Of a stretch of 64,000 nucleotides of DNA, positions 1-8,644 are shown piece after piece (the stretch's first letter is position 1; each line of letters begins with the position of its first letter). The stretch is from positions 55,924 to 119,923 of the forward strand of contig NZ_SLVX01000018.1 in NCBI RefSeq assembly GCF_004341885.1. The letters run 5' to 3'. The stretch comes from Shinella granuli. Lineage in GTDB: Bacteria > Pseudomonadota > Alphaproteobacteria > Rhizobiales > Rhizobiaceae. Both the position numbers and the translations under genes were made by a program. Below the pieces are notes generated by a model. That model ran no database searches. It was not told the origin of the DNA and saw only the letters and a program-made list of their open reading frames with translations.

Positions 1-719
1 ACCGCGTCGGCCTGCCCGGCACGGCGGAAAAGCAGGTTTCCCAGCTCTCCGGCGGTCAGAAGCAGCGCATCGCGATCGCCCGCTGCATGGTGCTCGAACC
101 GGACGTGCTGCTGCTCGACGAGCCGCTCGGCGCGCTCGATCTGAAACTGCGCGAGCGCATGAAGATCGAGCTCAAGCAGCTCCAGCACCAGTTCGAGACG
201 ACTTTCCTCTACATCACCCACGACCAGTCGGAGGCGCTTTTGATGTCCGACAATGTGGCGGTCATGAATGCCGGCGAATTCGAGCAGATCGGCGCGCCGC
301 AGGACCTCTACAACAATCCGAAGACCGGCTTCGTCGCCGGCTTCGTCGGCGACAGCAACCGCTGGCCCGGCCGGGCGCTCTCGGTCTCGGACGGCAAGGT
401 GCGCGTGGCGATCGACGGCGGCGGTGAGGCGATCGCGCTCGCCGGGGACGAGCGCATCGCGGCCGGCGGGCCGGTCGAGCTTTTCGTGCGCCCGGAGGTC
501 ATCTCGATCGGCGCCGGCAGCGAGAACACGCTCGGCGGCACCGTCGAAAGCCTGCTGTTCAACGGCGCGAGCAGCCGCATCCTCGTGCGCATGGCGAATG
601 GCCACCTCGTCGAGGTCGGCCAGGCGGTGATGGACGGTTCGGTCAGCATTGCGCCCGGCGAAACGGTCGAGATCGGCTGGAGCCGGAGCCACGGCCGCGC
701 CTTCTCCGTTGCGGGGTGA
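1..719 (+). CDS. Polyamine-type ABC transporter ATP-binding protein (5' end outside window)
   Basis: The reading frame is open from base 3 and ends at the TGA at 717-719, so the N-terminus with Walker A lies upstream. Visible are the LSGGQ signature (45-59), Walker B and D-loop ([11 protein letters not shown], about 105-140) and the H-loop (ITHDQSEAL). A TOBE-type C-terminal domain of about 120 residues follows, as in PotA/FbpC/CysA-type importers. It would hydrolyse ATP at the cytoplasmic face to drive the two permeases that follow directly. Polyamine class is inferred from those permeases; the binding protein is not in the window, so the substrate is unknown. Confidence 0.93.
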   Translation, partial: RVGLPGTAEKQVSQLSGGQKQRIAIARCMVLEPDVLLLDEPLGALDLKLRERMKIELKQLQHQFETTFLYITHDQSEALLMSDNVAVMNAGEFEQIGAPQDLYNNPKTGFVAGFVGDSNRWPGRALSVSDGKVRVAIDGGGEAIALAGDERIAAGGPVELFVRPEVISIGAGSENTLGGTVESLLFNGASSRILVRMANGHLVEVGQAVMDGSVSIAPGETVEIGWSRSHGRAFSVAG

Positions 720-724
720 GGGCG

Positions 725-1594
725 ATGGCGCGCACCGATATCGGAAAACTCTCGCTCATCCTGCTCTTCGCCCCCTTCGCGCTGTGGATCGCGCTGCTGA
801 TCATCCTGCCGCAGCTTGGCATCGGCTATATCTCGCTGCGCGAGAAGGTGGGGCCGGGTGAATATACGTTCGGCTTTGCGAACTACATCGCCTTCCTCTC
901 GGAGCCGATCTACTGGAACACGCTGCTGCGCACCGCCTGGATGTCGATCCTGGTGACGGCCATGGCGCTCGCCGTCGGCTTTCCCGTCGCCTATTACATC
1001 GCCAAGATCGCCCATCGCCGCTCGCGCGCCGCGCTCTTCTTGATGTGCCTCATCCCGCTTTGGGTGAGCGATCTCGTGCGGGCCTTCGGCTGGATCGTCA
1101 TCCTGCGCGAGACCGGTCTCGTCTCCAGCTTTCTGCAGAAGATCGGCCTCGTCAGCGGCCCGGTCGAACTGCTCTACAATGACGCCACCGTCGTCATGGG
1201 CCTCGTCTACACGGTCGTGCTCTTCATGATCGTGCCGCTCGTCTCCACACTTGACGGCATGGACAATTCGCTGATCGAGGCGGGCTACAATCTCGGCGGC
1301 AGCCGCTTCACCGTCTTCCGCCGCATCGTCGTGCCCTATGCCATGCCGGGCATCGTCGCCGGCTGCATCATCGTCTTCATGCTGACGGCGGGCAGCTACC
1401 TCACGCCCATCCTGCTCGGCGGCAAGAACAGCATGTGGTTCACCGAGCAGATCTACGAACAGTTCGTGACGCGCTACAACTGGGAATCGGGTGCGACCTT
1501 CGGCGTGCTGCTGCTCGTCTTCACCTCGTTCGTCGTCTGGCTCGGCCTGCGGCTTACCGGCCAGAGCCTCGCCTCCACCGTCGCAAAGGACTGA
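725..1594 (+). CDS. ABC transporter permease, PotB-like
   Basis: Inner-membrane permease of about 289 residues with six predicted hydrophobic segments. It carries the EAA cytoplasmic loop (EAGYNLGGSRFTVFRRIVVP, around residue 190) that docks on the ATPase. The ATG at 725 has a strong Shine-Dalgarno (ggggtgagg) ending about 5 bases upstream. A GTG at 716 would overlap the previous stop and add three residues, so it is less likely. It lies between the ATPase and a second permease, which is the usual potA-potB-potC order. Substrate class (polyamine or a related cationic or opine-like compound) is inferred from family resemblance only. Confidence 0.92.
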   Translation: MARTDIGKLSLILLFAPFALWIALLIILPQLGIGYISLREKVGPGEYTFGFANYIAFLSEPIYWNTLLRTAWMSILVTAMALAVGFPVAYYIAKIAHRRSRAALFLMCLIPLWVSDLVRAFGWIVILRETGLVSSFLQKIGLVSGPVELLYNDATVVMGLVYTVVLFMIVPLVSTLDGMDNSLIEAGYNLGGSRFTVFRRIVVPYAMPGIVAGCIIVFMLTAGSYLTPILLGGKNSMWFTEQIYEQFVTRYNWESGATFGVLLLVFTSFVVWLGLRLTGQSLASTVAKD

Positions 1595-1596
1595 CC

Positions 1597-2454
1597 ATGA
1601 ACGTCGCGGCCCCGCAATCGCCTTTCCTGCAATGGCTCTATCGCGGCTACATGCTGGCGTTCCTGTTGTACCTCGCCGCCCCGCTCTTTGCCGCCGGCAT
1701 GTTCGCCTTCAACGATTCCATGTTCCCGGCGCTGCCCTGGAACGGTTTCACGCTCGACTGGTTCTTCAGCAGCACCGAGCCGAAGATCGGCATGTTCCAT
1801 GATCGGCGCCTGCTGCGCGGCCTGCAGAACTCGCTCTATATCGGTGTCATCGTCTCGGCGCTCGCCGTCGCGGCCGGCACCTGCAACGCCTTCCTCTTCG
1901 AGCGCAAGCAGTTCCCGGCGAAGAATTTCTTCTACATCCTGATGATCGTGCCGCTGGTTATTCCCGGCGTCATCCTCGGCATCTCGATCCTCGTCTTCGC
2001 CAGCATGATTGCCAACGGCCTCGAAGAAGCCTTCGGCATCGAATGGGACTTCCTGCGTCCCGGTCTCTTCCTCGTCATCCTCGGCCAGTTCTCGTTCCTG
2101 ACGACCATCACCTCGCTGGTCATCGCCGCGCGCCTGCGCAAATTCGACATCTCGCTGGAGGAAGCCGCGCTCAATCTCGGTGCGACGCGGCTGCGCGTGC
2201 TGATGACGGTGACGCTGCCCTATCTGATGCCCGCGCTCTTCTCCGCCTTCGTCGTCGCCTTCCTCGTCTCCTTCGAGAACTTCAACACGACGCTGATGCT
2301 GGTCGGCTCCGACGCGCCGCTGACCATCACCATGTACGACCGCATGGTGAAGGTCGGCTCGACGCCGGTGCTGAACGCCGTCTCGTTCTTCCTGATGGTG
2401 GGCTCCGGGGCGCTGGCACTGCTCAGCGTGGTGGTTCAGCGCGGGAAGGAGTGA
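1597..2454 (+). CDS. ABC transporter permease, PotC-like
   Basis: Second inner-membrane permease of the same importer, 285 residues, starting 2 bases after the stop of the upstream permease. Six hydrophobic segments are visible, with an EAA loop reading EEAALNLGATRLRVLMTVTL around residues 185-205. The frame is open further upstream, but that part overlaps the previous gene out of frame, and the ATG at 1597 gives a normal N-terminus (MNVAAPQSPF). It is the last gene of this plus-strand unit and converges on the decarboxylase gene that ends at 2540. I see no clear hairpin terminator in the 85 bases between them. Confidence 0.92.
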   Translation: MNVAAPQSPFLQWLYRGYMLAFLLYLAAPLFAAGMFAFNDSMFPALPWNGFTLDWFFSSTEPKIGMFHDRRLLRGLQNSLYIGVIVSALAVAAGTCNAFLFERKQFPAKNFFYILMIVPLVIPGVILGISILVFASMIANGLEEAFGIEWDFLRPGLFLVILGQFSFLTTITSLVIAARLRKFDISLEEAALNLGATRLRVLMTVTLPYLMPALFSAFVVAFLVSFENFNTTLMLVGSDAPLTITMYDRMVKVGSTPVLNAVSFFLMVGSGALALLSVVVQRGKE

Positions 2455-2539
2455 GCCGCACCCCGGGCCACCCATTTGCGGCGCAGGGTCGGTTATGCTG
2501 CAGCCCTGATTCCTGGTTTGTTTGCAAAGCGCCGTCCTG

Positions 2540-4156
2540 TCACTCGATGGATTGGCCGGCCTCCAGGAACGGTGCGTTTTCGCGGAGATGGATGACCGTT
2601 GGGCCATCCGCGGCGAAGGCGGCCTTTACCGCGGCTTCCAGTTCGGCAAAACTGCCCGGCTGGGCGGTGCGGCAGCCATAGGCTTCGGCGAGCTTGACGA
2701 AATCCGGATTGTGCTGGTTGACGCCGATTGTCGGGATGTCGCGGGCGATCATGCCGTCGCGGATCTGGGCGAGGCTGTCGTTGTTCCACAGGATGATGGC
2801 GAGCGGCAGCTTGTTCTCCACTGCGGTGCCGAGTTCCTGGAGCGTGAACTGGAACCCGCCGTCGCCGACGATGACGGCGACCGGCGTCCCAGGGCTTGCG
2901 ATCTTGCCGCCGATCGCCGCCGGGAGCGCATAACCGAGCGTACCGAAGCCGGCCGGGAAATGCCAGGTGCGGGGCAGGGCGCTGCGGTAGAAGGCATAGC
3001 CGGTATAGGCGAGCTGCGTCATGTCGGTATAGACCACGCCGTCGTCGGGGATGGCGTTGCGCAGGCTGTCGAGCACGCGGACGTGTTTTTGTTCGAGCGG
3101 CGTCAGGGCGCTGCGTTCGGCGGCGCGCAGTTCGGCGATGGCGTTGGAATTCCTGAAGCCTTCGGCCGGGGCGAGCCTTTCGGCGATCGCCGCGAGCGCG
3201 AGTCTCGAATCCGCCTCCATGGCGACATCGACGTCGTAGTCGCGCACCAGGGTTGCCGGGTCGATGTCGATGCGGATGATTTTTCCGCGCATCGGCAGCG
3301 GGCCGTCGAGCCAGATATCGGGTTCGGCCAGCTCGGTGCCGACGAGCAGCACGGCGTCCGCATCGTGTACGAAGGCCTGGGTGGCGCCGCGGTCGACCGT
3401 TACCTCAAGGGCGAGCGGGTGGTCGTCGGGCAGGATGCCCTTGGCCGCGATGGTCGGAATGACGGCCGCGCCGATCTTTTCCGCGAGCGCCTTGACTTCG
3501 GCGGAGGCCGGGACCGCGCCGCCGCCGGCAATGATCACCGGCCGCCTGGCGGCGTTGAGGATCGCGGCGGCGGCCTCGACCTGTGCCACGTCCGGCGCGC
3601 GGCGGCGGGCGGTGCTGCGCCGGTTCGCCGGCTTGTCGTCGGGCGCCTTGAAGACGTCGAGCGGGATGGAGAGGTGGACGGGACGCGGGCGGCCGCTTTC
3701 GAAGAGGGCGAAGGCGCGGGCGATGTATTCGCGCACCTGGTCGGGGCTGGTGGCCGTCTCGGAGAAGGCGGTGAGGGGACGGGTGACGGCGGACTGGTCG
3801 GTGATCTCGTGCAGCATGCCACGGCCCATGCCGAGGTCCTTGTTGGCGGCGACCGATGTGATGACCAGCATCGGCACGCTGTCGGAATAGGCCTGGCCGA
3901 TGGGCGTTGCGGCATTGGTGACGCCGGGGCCTGATATCAGCACGCAGACGCCCGGCTTGCCGGACATGCGGGCATAGCCGTCGGCCATGAAGCCGGCGCC
4001 CTGTTCATGGCGCACGCCGACATGGCGGATGCCGGCGGCATCCATGCCGCGATAGGCTTCGAGCGTGTGCACGCCAGGCATGCCGAAGACGGTGTCGACG
4101 CCGTAGGCCTTCAAAATCTGCATCAGGCGGCTGCCGCAGGAAATGGTCTCGTTCAT
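2540..4156 (-). CDS. ThDP-dependent decarboxylase, AruI-like (5-guanidino-2-oxopentanoate decarboxylase family)
   Basis: A 538-residue enzyme of the acetolactate synthase/pyruvate decarboxylase superfamily with N-terminal pyrimidine-binding, central and C-terminal pyrophosphate-binding domains. The catalytic Glu is E51 in RHEQGAGFMADGYAR, and the ThDP/Mg motif starts at GDGGFQ around residue 430 and closes with NN about 28 residues on. The N-terminal pattern (TCG-like start, YGVDTVFGMPGVHTLEAYRG) resembles AruI of the arginine transaminase route more than true acetolactate synthases. It is the last gene of the GntR-led operon, behind two aldolase-type genes and a Pot-type importer, so a role on a 2-oxo acid from an imported guanidino or amino compound is inferred. 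The exact substrate is not shown. Confidence 0.82.
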   Translation of the reverse strand: MNETISCGSRLMQILKAYGVDTVFGMPGVHTLEAYRGMDAAGIRHVGVRHEQGAGFMADGYARMSGKPGVCVLISGPGVTNAATPIGQAYSDSVPMLVITSVAANKDLGMGRGMLHEITDQSAVTRPLTAFSETATSPDQVREYIARAFALFESGRPRPVHLSIPLDVFKAPDDKPANRRSTARRRAPDVAQVEAAAAILNAARRPVIIAGGGAVPASAEVKALAEKIGAAVIPTIAAKGILPDDHPLALEVTVDRGATQAFVHDADAVLLVGTELAEPDIWLDGPLPMRGKIIRIDIDPATLVRDYDVDVAMEADSRLALAAIAERLAPAEGFRNSNAIAELRAAERSALTPLEQKHVRVLDSLRNAIPDDGVVYTDMTQLAYTGYAFYRSALPRTWHFPAGFGTLGYALPAAIGGKIASPGTPVAVIVGDGGFQFTLQELGTAVENKLPLAIILWNNDSLAQIRDGMIARDIPTIGVNQHNPDFVKLAEAYGCRTAQPGSFAELEAAVKAAFAADGPTVIHLRENAPFLEAGQSIE

Positions 4157-4183
4157 GGAAGGATCCGTTCGGAAAAATCGGTG

Positions 4184-4906
4184 TCAGGGTTTGGCGGCGT
4201 CTTCGAGGCCCATCCAGATCGAGCCGTATTCGTCGGCGACGACCATCAGGCTCGCGCCGAGATCTTGCGCGAAGGCCCGCTCGGTGCGCGACCAGGCGGG
4301 CATGATCCAGGGTTTGCCGGCTTTCGCGGCGGCCTCGGCGATCTTCTTGAGGTCCGCCTTGTCGGCATCCGTGTTGCGATAGGCCCCGCGGCCGGAATCG
4401 AGCGAGAGGTCGCTCGGGCCGACGAAGAGGCCGTCGACGGTCGGCAGCGCGAGGATCGCCTCGACATCTTTCAGGGCGGCGGCGGATTCGATCATCGGGT
4501 AGCAGCGCGTCTTGGCGTTTTCGTTGTCGTAGTAGTCGGGCTTCACGCCGCCGTAGCGGGCAGGGCGCGTGCCGGAGAAACTGCGCGTGCCGAGCGTCGG
4601 GTACTTGGCCGAGGCGGTGACGCGGAGGGCGTGTGCGACATCGCCGATATGGGGGATGATGACGCTGTCGGCGCCCATGTCGAGCGCCTGCTGGATCGGG
4701 ATCGCCTCCGGCCCCAGCACCTTGGCGTGCATGGTCATGCCGAGCGCCTTGCCGAGCGCGATGATGCGATCCAGCGCTTCGAGGTCGAACAGGCCGTGCT
4801 CGATATCCAGCACGACATGGCGATAGCCGATGTCATGGGCGATCTCGATCATCGCCTGGTGCGGGGTGGAGAGCCAGACGGCGAGGTTGTTCAGCGTATC
4901 AGCCAT
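4184..4906 (-). CDS. HpcH/HpaI-family aldolase
   Basis: TIM-barrel class II pyruvate aldolase family (HpaI, GarL, citrate lyase beta), about 240 residues, the family's usual length. Seen are the substrate-loop region VLDIEHGLFDLEAL, the barrel strand GADSVIIPHIG, the GTRSFSGTRPARYGG loop and VDGLFVGPSDLSLD near the C-terminus. Such enzymes cleave 4-hydroxy-2-oxo acids to pyruvate and an aldehyde with a divalent metal. I take the second methionine (MADTLNN) as start; the upstream ATG at 4918 overlaps the rraA-like gene a little more. It lies between RraA-like and AruI-like genes, so all three probably act on the same imported carbon skeleton. Confidence 0.85.
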   Translation of the reverse strand: MADTLNNLAVWLSTPHQAMIEIAHDIGYRHVVLDIEHGLFDLEALDRIIALGKALGMTMHAKVLGPEAIPIQQALDMGADSVIIPHIGDVAHALRVTASAKYPTLGTRSFSGTRPARYGGVKPDYYDNENAKTRCYPMIESAAALKDVEAILALPTVDGLFVGPSDLSLDSGRGAYRNTDADKADLKKIAEAAAKAGKPWIMPAWSRTERAFAQDLGASLMVVADEYGSIWMGLEDAAKP

Positions 4907-5594
4907 GGGCGGCTCCATCCTTCTTCTGCCGCTCGGCGATCATGGCGGCGATATCGACGAGATCCTGCAATTTTGCGCCGGCGCGGATGCGCGCCACCCA
5001 ACTTCCCTCGTCCTCCTGGTCGGCGAGCGCGATGTCGGAGATGCCCGCCACTTCGGCGGGCGGCAGGACGAGGATGCCGCAATCGTCGGCGAGGATCGCA
5101 TCGCCCGGATTGACGGTGACGCCGCCGCAGGAGACGGGGATGTTGCAGCCCCCGCCGAGATTGAGCAGCTTCGTGGTGATGGGCGAGACGCCGCGCGCCC
5201 AGGTCGGCACGCCCGCCTCGCGGATGGCGGCGGGATCGGTGATCATGCCGTCGACGATGACGCCGGCAAGGCCGCGTTCCCTGGCGACCGCCGCCATGAA
5301 GCCGCCCCAGGCGGCATGACGCTCGTCGCCGGCCCGGTCGATGACGAGGATGTCGCCCGGCCGCACCCGATCCATCGCGTGATAGAGCAGGGTGGAATCG
5401 GGGCCGGGGATCGACACGGTCTGTGCGGTGCCGGCGACGCGCACGCCGTCGATCAGCGGGCGCAGGTCGTTGCGCATGAAACGGTCGTGCAGATAGTGGC
5501 CGACGGTCGCCGCCTCGACGCGGGCGAAGCGGGCGAGCAGGTTGGCGTCGAGTTGCGGCGCGGGATCGGCGATCCGGTAGGATTTGATCGACAT
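4899..5594 (-). CDS. RraA-family protein (putative 4-hydroxy-4-methyl-2-oxoglutarate aldolase/oxaloacetate decarboxylase type)
   Basis: 231 residues of the RraA/demethylmenaquinone methyltransferase-like fold. The central region shows the family's GPDSTLLYHAMDRVRPGDILVID and the active-site stretch VIVDGMITDP around residues 130-140. In characterised HMG aldolases this stretch carries an Arg-Asp pair; here Thr replaces the Arg, so aldolase activity is uncertain. CHA/HMG aldolases of this family release pyruvate from branched 4-hydroxy-2-oxo acids. The gene overlaps the downstream HpaI-like gene by a few bases and follows the transporter ATPase gene, so it belongs to the catabolic part of the operon. 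Confidence 0.82.
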   Translation of the reverse strand: MSIKSYRIADPAPQLDANLLARFARVEAATVGHYLHDRFMRNDLRPLIDGVRVAGTAQTVSIPGPDSTLLYHAMDRVRPGDILVIDRAGDERHAAWGGFMAAVARERGLAGVIVDGMITDPAAIREAGVPTWARGVSPITTKLLNLGGGCNIPVSCGGVTVNPGDAILADDCGILVLPPAEVAGISDIALADQEDEGSWVARIRAGAKLQDLVDIAAMIAERQKKDGAAHG

Positions 5595-5608
5595 GATATG
5601 GAAATGTC

Positions 5609-6733
5609 CTATTGCGTGAGAAGTCTGATGGCGGCCGGCGCGCAGGCGAGCGTGCCGGGCTCTCCGGTCTGCGGGGTCGGGCGGCCGTCGCCGTTGCGAA
5701 GGCGGGCGTGCAGGCGGGTGCCGTCGGCAAGCGTCAGGCCGTAGACGGTGTCGGTGCCGATATAGACGGCCCCGCTGACCGTGCCGGCAAAGCGGATCGT
5801 CCCGCCGGCCTCGCCCTCGACGAAGTGCAGCGCCTCCGGGCGGATGGCGAGCGTGCAGGGATCGCCGGCTTGCACGGGCAGGGTGCAGGGCATCTCGAAC
5901 CGGCCGCCAGCGGCCTCCACGGTGAGGCGATCGTCGCTGCGGCCGAGAACGCGCGCATCGATGAGGTTCATGTCGCCGATGAAGCCGGCGGTGAAACGGT
6001 TGGCGGGGCGCTCATAGATATCGGCCGGGCCGCCGACCTGCTGGACGGTGCCGTTGTTCATCACCGCGATGCGGTCCGACATGGTCAACGCCTCCTCCTG
6101 GTCGTGGGTGACGAAGATGAAGGTGATGCCGAGCTTGCGCTGCATCTCCTTCACCTCCATCTGCATCTCCCGCCGAAGCTTGAGATCGAGCGCACCGAAG
6201 GGTTCGTCGAGCAGCAGGACGGAGGGGCGGTTGATCAGCGCGCGGGCGAGCGCCACGCGCTGTTGCTGGCCGCCTGACAGAGCCGAGGGCTTGCGGTCGA
6301 CGGCGTGGCCCATGTGCACGCTTTCGAGCGCGGCCTGCACGCGCTGGCGGATCTCGTCCTTTGCAACGCCCTTCACCGAAAGGCCGAAGCCGACATTCTC
6401 GCTGACGGTAAGATGCGGGAAGAGCGCATAGCTCTGGAACACGGTGTTGACGTTGCGCTGGTGGGCGGGAACGCCGGTCACCTCCTTGCCGTCGAGCAGC
6501 AGGCGGCCGGAGGTCGGCTCCTCGAAGCCGGCGATCATGCGCAGCGTCGTCGTCTTGCCGCAGCCGGAGGGGCCGAGGAAGGTGAAGAACTCGCCCGCCT
6601 TGATGGTGAGGTTCATCCGGTCGACGGCATAGGTCGTCTCGCCGCCGGCGGCGCCGAAGGCTTTTCGGATATCGATCAGTTCGATGGCGGCACGGCTTGC
6701 GCCGGCCGTCCCTGTCGTGGTGTCAGGCGGCAT
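5609..6733 (-). CDS. Polyamine-type ABC transporter ATP-binding protein, PotA-like
   Basis: Complete 374-residue ATPase. Walker A is GPSGCGKTT (about residues 54-62), the Q-loop VFQSYALFPH, the signature LSGGQQQR, Walker B LLLDEPFGALD and the H-loop FVTHDQEEAL. A C-terminal TOBE domain of about 130 residues follows. It energises the two permeases and binding protein encoded just upstream on the same strand. Its gene lies at the junction between transport genes (6800-9501) and enzyme genes (2540-5594), with only 14 bases to the RraA-like gene, consistent with one transcript. Confidence 0.93.
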   Translation of the reverse strand: MPPDTTTGTAGASRAAIELIDIRKAFGAAGGETTYAVDRMNLTIKAGEFFTFLGPSGCGKTTTLRMIAGFEEPTSGRLLLDGKEVTGVPAHQRNVNTVFQSYALFPHLTVSENVGFGLSVKGVAKDEIRQRVQAALESVHMGHAVDRKPSALSGGQQQRVALARALINRPSVLLLDEPFGALDLKLRREMQMEVKEMQRKLGITFIFVTHDQEEALTMSDRIAVMNNGTVQQVGGPADIYERPANRFTAGFIGDMNLIDARVLGRSDDRLTVEAAGGRFEMPCTLPVQAGDPCTLAIRPEALHFVEGEAGGTIRFAGTVSGAVYIGTDTVYGLTLADGTRLHARLRNGDGRPTPQTGEPGTLACAPAAIRLLTQ

Positions 6734-6799
6734 ATCGTTCGAAACTCGCGATGGAAAGGAGGGGCGGCCGGAGATCGGCTTCCGGCCGCCGAAAGCGCG

Positions 6800-7828
6800 T
6801 TACTGGGCTGTCTTCACCTTGGTCCAGCCGTCCTGGTAGAGTTTCGTCGCATCCCCCACGTCGAGGATGAAGTCGGCCTTCATCAGCTTGTCCTCCGGCG
6901 GATAGATCGCGGCGTTCTCCGCCACCTCCTTCGGCAGCAGCGCCTTGGCCTCGTCGATGACGGTCGCCGATTTCGACAGGTCCGCCGCCTTGGCGGCGAC
7001 CTCCGGCCGCATGATATAGTCGATGAACTTGTAGGCTTCCTCGACATTCTTCGCCGATGCCGGAATGGCGAAGCCATCGATCCACATCGAGCCGCCTTCA
7101 TCCGGAATGACGTATTTGACGTTCGGGTTCGTCGCCATCACCTGGGCGATCGAGCCGTTCCAGCCCTGCACGATGCAGGCTTCGCCCGATGCGACGAGGT
7201 CGCCGAAATTCGTGCTGTTATAGCCGCCGAGCACCTTCTTCTGCTCGATCAGCGACTGGGTCGCCTTCTCGATCTCCTCCGCGTTGGTGGTGCCGGCCTT
7301 GAAGCCGTTGACCTGCAGGCCGGCGATATAGGCCGCCAGCATGTTGTCGAGCATGTAGATGCGGCCTTCGTACTGCGGGTCCCACAGCGCCTTCCAGCTC
7401 GTCGGCGGCGTCTTCACGCAGTCTTCGTTATAGGCAAAGCCGGTCGTGCCCCAGATATAGGGCACGGACCATTTCTGGCCGGGGTCGAAGGAGACCTCCC
7501 TGAACGGGGCGCCGAGATTGCCGAGATTGGGGATTTTCGTGTGGTCGAGTTCCTTCAGCAGGCCCTGCTTGGCGAGCACCTGCACAGTGTACTGGCTCGG
7601 CTCGATCAGGTCGTAGCCGCTGGCGCCGGCCGAGAGCTTGGCCATCATCGTTTCGTTGGAATCGTAGGTATCGAAGGTCACGGTGATGCCGGTCTCCTTC
7701 GCGAAGTCGTCCACGATCTCCTGCGGCACTTCGCCGGACCAGGCATAGATGTTGAGCTCGGCGGCCGAGGCGCCCGATGCGAAGGCGATCAGGCTGACCG
7801 AGGTGAAAAGGGTTCTCCAGTTTTTCAT
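6800..7828 (-). CDS. Periplasmic solute-binding protein, PotD/PotF-like
   Basis: About 342 residues with a Sec signal peptide (MKNWRTLF then a hydrophobic core ending GASA|AELN). The mature start ELNIYAWSGEVPQEIVDDF is the type I polyamine-binding pattern. The fold is periplasmic binding protein class II (SBP_bac_8-like), with a second-lobe motif resembling the MLDNMLAAY region of PotD/F. The methionine at 7828 starts directly at the signal peptide; an ATG at 7843 would add five residues. It delivers ligand to the permeases encoded just upstream. Whether the ligand is a true polyamine or a guanidino compound cannot be told by eye. Confidence 0.9.
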   Translation of the reverse strand: MKNWRTLFTSVSLIAFASGASAAELNIYAWSGEVPQEIVDDFAKETGITVTFDTYDSNETMMAKLSAGASGYDLIEPSQYTVQVLAKQGLLKELDHTKIPNLGNLGAPFREVSFDPGQKWSVPYIWGTTGFAYNEDCVKTPPTSWKALWDPQYEGRIYMLDNMLAAYIAGLQVNGFKAGTTNAEEIEKATQSLIEQKKVLGGYNSTNFGDLVASGEACIVQGWNGSIAQVMATNPNVKYVIPDEGGSMWIDGFAIPASAKNVEEAYKFIDYIMRPEVAAKAADLSKSATVIDEAKALLPKEVAENAAIYPPEDKLMKADFILDVGDATKLYQDGWTKVKTAQ

Positions 7829-7855
7829 TGTCGCATTCCCCATTTTGGTTGGTGG

Positions 7856-8644
7856 TTATGATGGTTTGCGGACCGTCTTGAGATAGCGTCCCATGACGAT
7901 CAGGATGACGAGCACGTTGACGGCGATCAGCATCGCGCCGAGCGCGTTGATCTTCGGCGTGAGGCCGGTCTTCAGCATGGCGTAGATCTGGATCGGCAGC
8001 GGCGTGGAGCCGACGCCGGAGACGAAGGTCGAGACGACGAAATTGTCGAAGGAAATCACCGCGCAGAGCAGGAAGGCGGAGAGAATGGCGGGTGCCAGCA
8101 GCGGCAGCGTCACGCGCAGGAAAACCTGCCGCCCGTTCGCGCCGAGATCGGCGGCCGCCTCGTCGAGGCGCGGATCGAGGCCCGAGGCGGCGGCGCGCAC
8201 GATGAGGAAGCTGAACGGGATCGACACGAGGACATGGCCGGCGATCAGCGTGCCATAGCCGAGCGGAATGCCGGTCCAGACGGTCGCGACGAGCAGGCCG
8301 ACAGCAAGCACGATTTCCGGCAGCACGAGCGGGGCGATGACCAGCGTCGAGAACAGGTTCTTGCCTGCGAAGGGACGCTTGACCACGGCGAGCGCCGCGC
8401 TGGTGCCGACGGCGGTTGCAAGCGCCGCCGAGGCGAATGCGACGATGACGCTGACCTGCAGGCCGGCGCGAAGGCCGCGGTCCCGGAATGCCTCCGCGAA
8501 CCAGGCGAGCGAAAACCCCTCCCAGATCACCGTCGAGCGGCCGGCATTGAAGGCATAGATCACCAGCACCAGCAGCGGGGCAAAGAGGAAGATGTAGCCG
8601 ACAAGCGCGGCGACGGGCACGTAGAGCGAAAGAACCTTCCTCAT
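7856..8644 (-). CDS. ABC transporter permease, PotC-like
   Basis: 262-residue inner-membrane protein with six hydrophobic segments. Its EAA loop reads DEAAADLGANGRQVFLRVTLP around residues 155-175. Its start overlaps the stop of the neighbouring permease gene by four bases (ATGA), which implies translational coupling. It forms the heterodimeric channel with the 8641-9501 product. Confidence 0.92.
   Translation of the reverse strand: MRKVLSLYVPVAALVGYIFLFAPLLVLVIYAFNAGRSTVIWEGFSLAWFAEAFRDRGLRAGLQVSVIVAFASAALATAVGTSAALAVVKRPFAGKNLFSTLVIAPLVLPEIVLAVGLLVATVWTGIPLGYGTLIAGHVLVSIPFSFLIVRAAASGLDPRLDEAAADLGANGRQVFLRVTLPLLAPAILSAFLLCAVISFDNFVVSTFVSGVGSTPLPIQIYAMLKTGLTPKINALGAMLIAVNVLVILIVMGRYLKTVRKPS

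Noticed and set aside
2455..2539. A terminator between the convergent genes
   Set aside because: No convincing stem-loop with a T-run could be seen.
2522..3934. A 470-codon plus-strand frame
   Set aside because: Antisense to the AruI-like gene, which shows all ThDP motifs.
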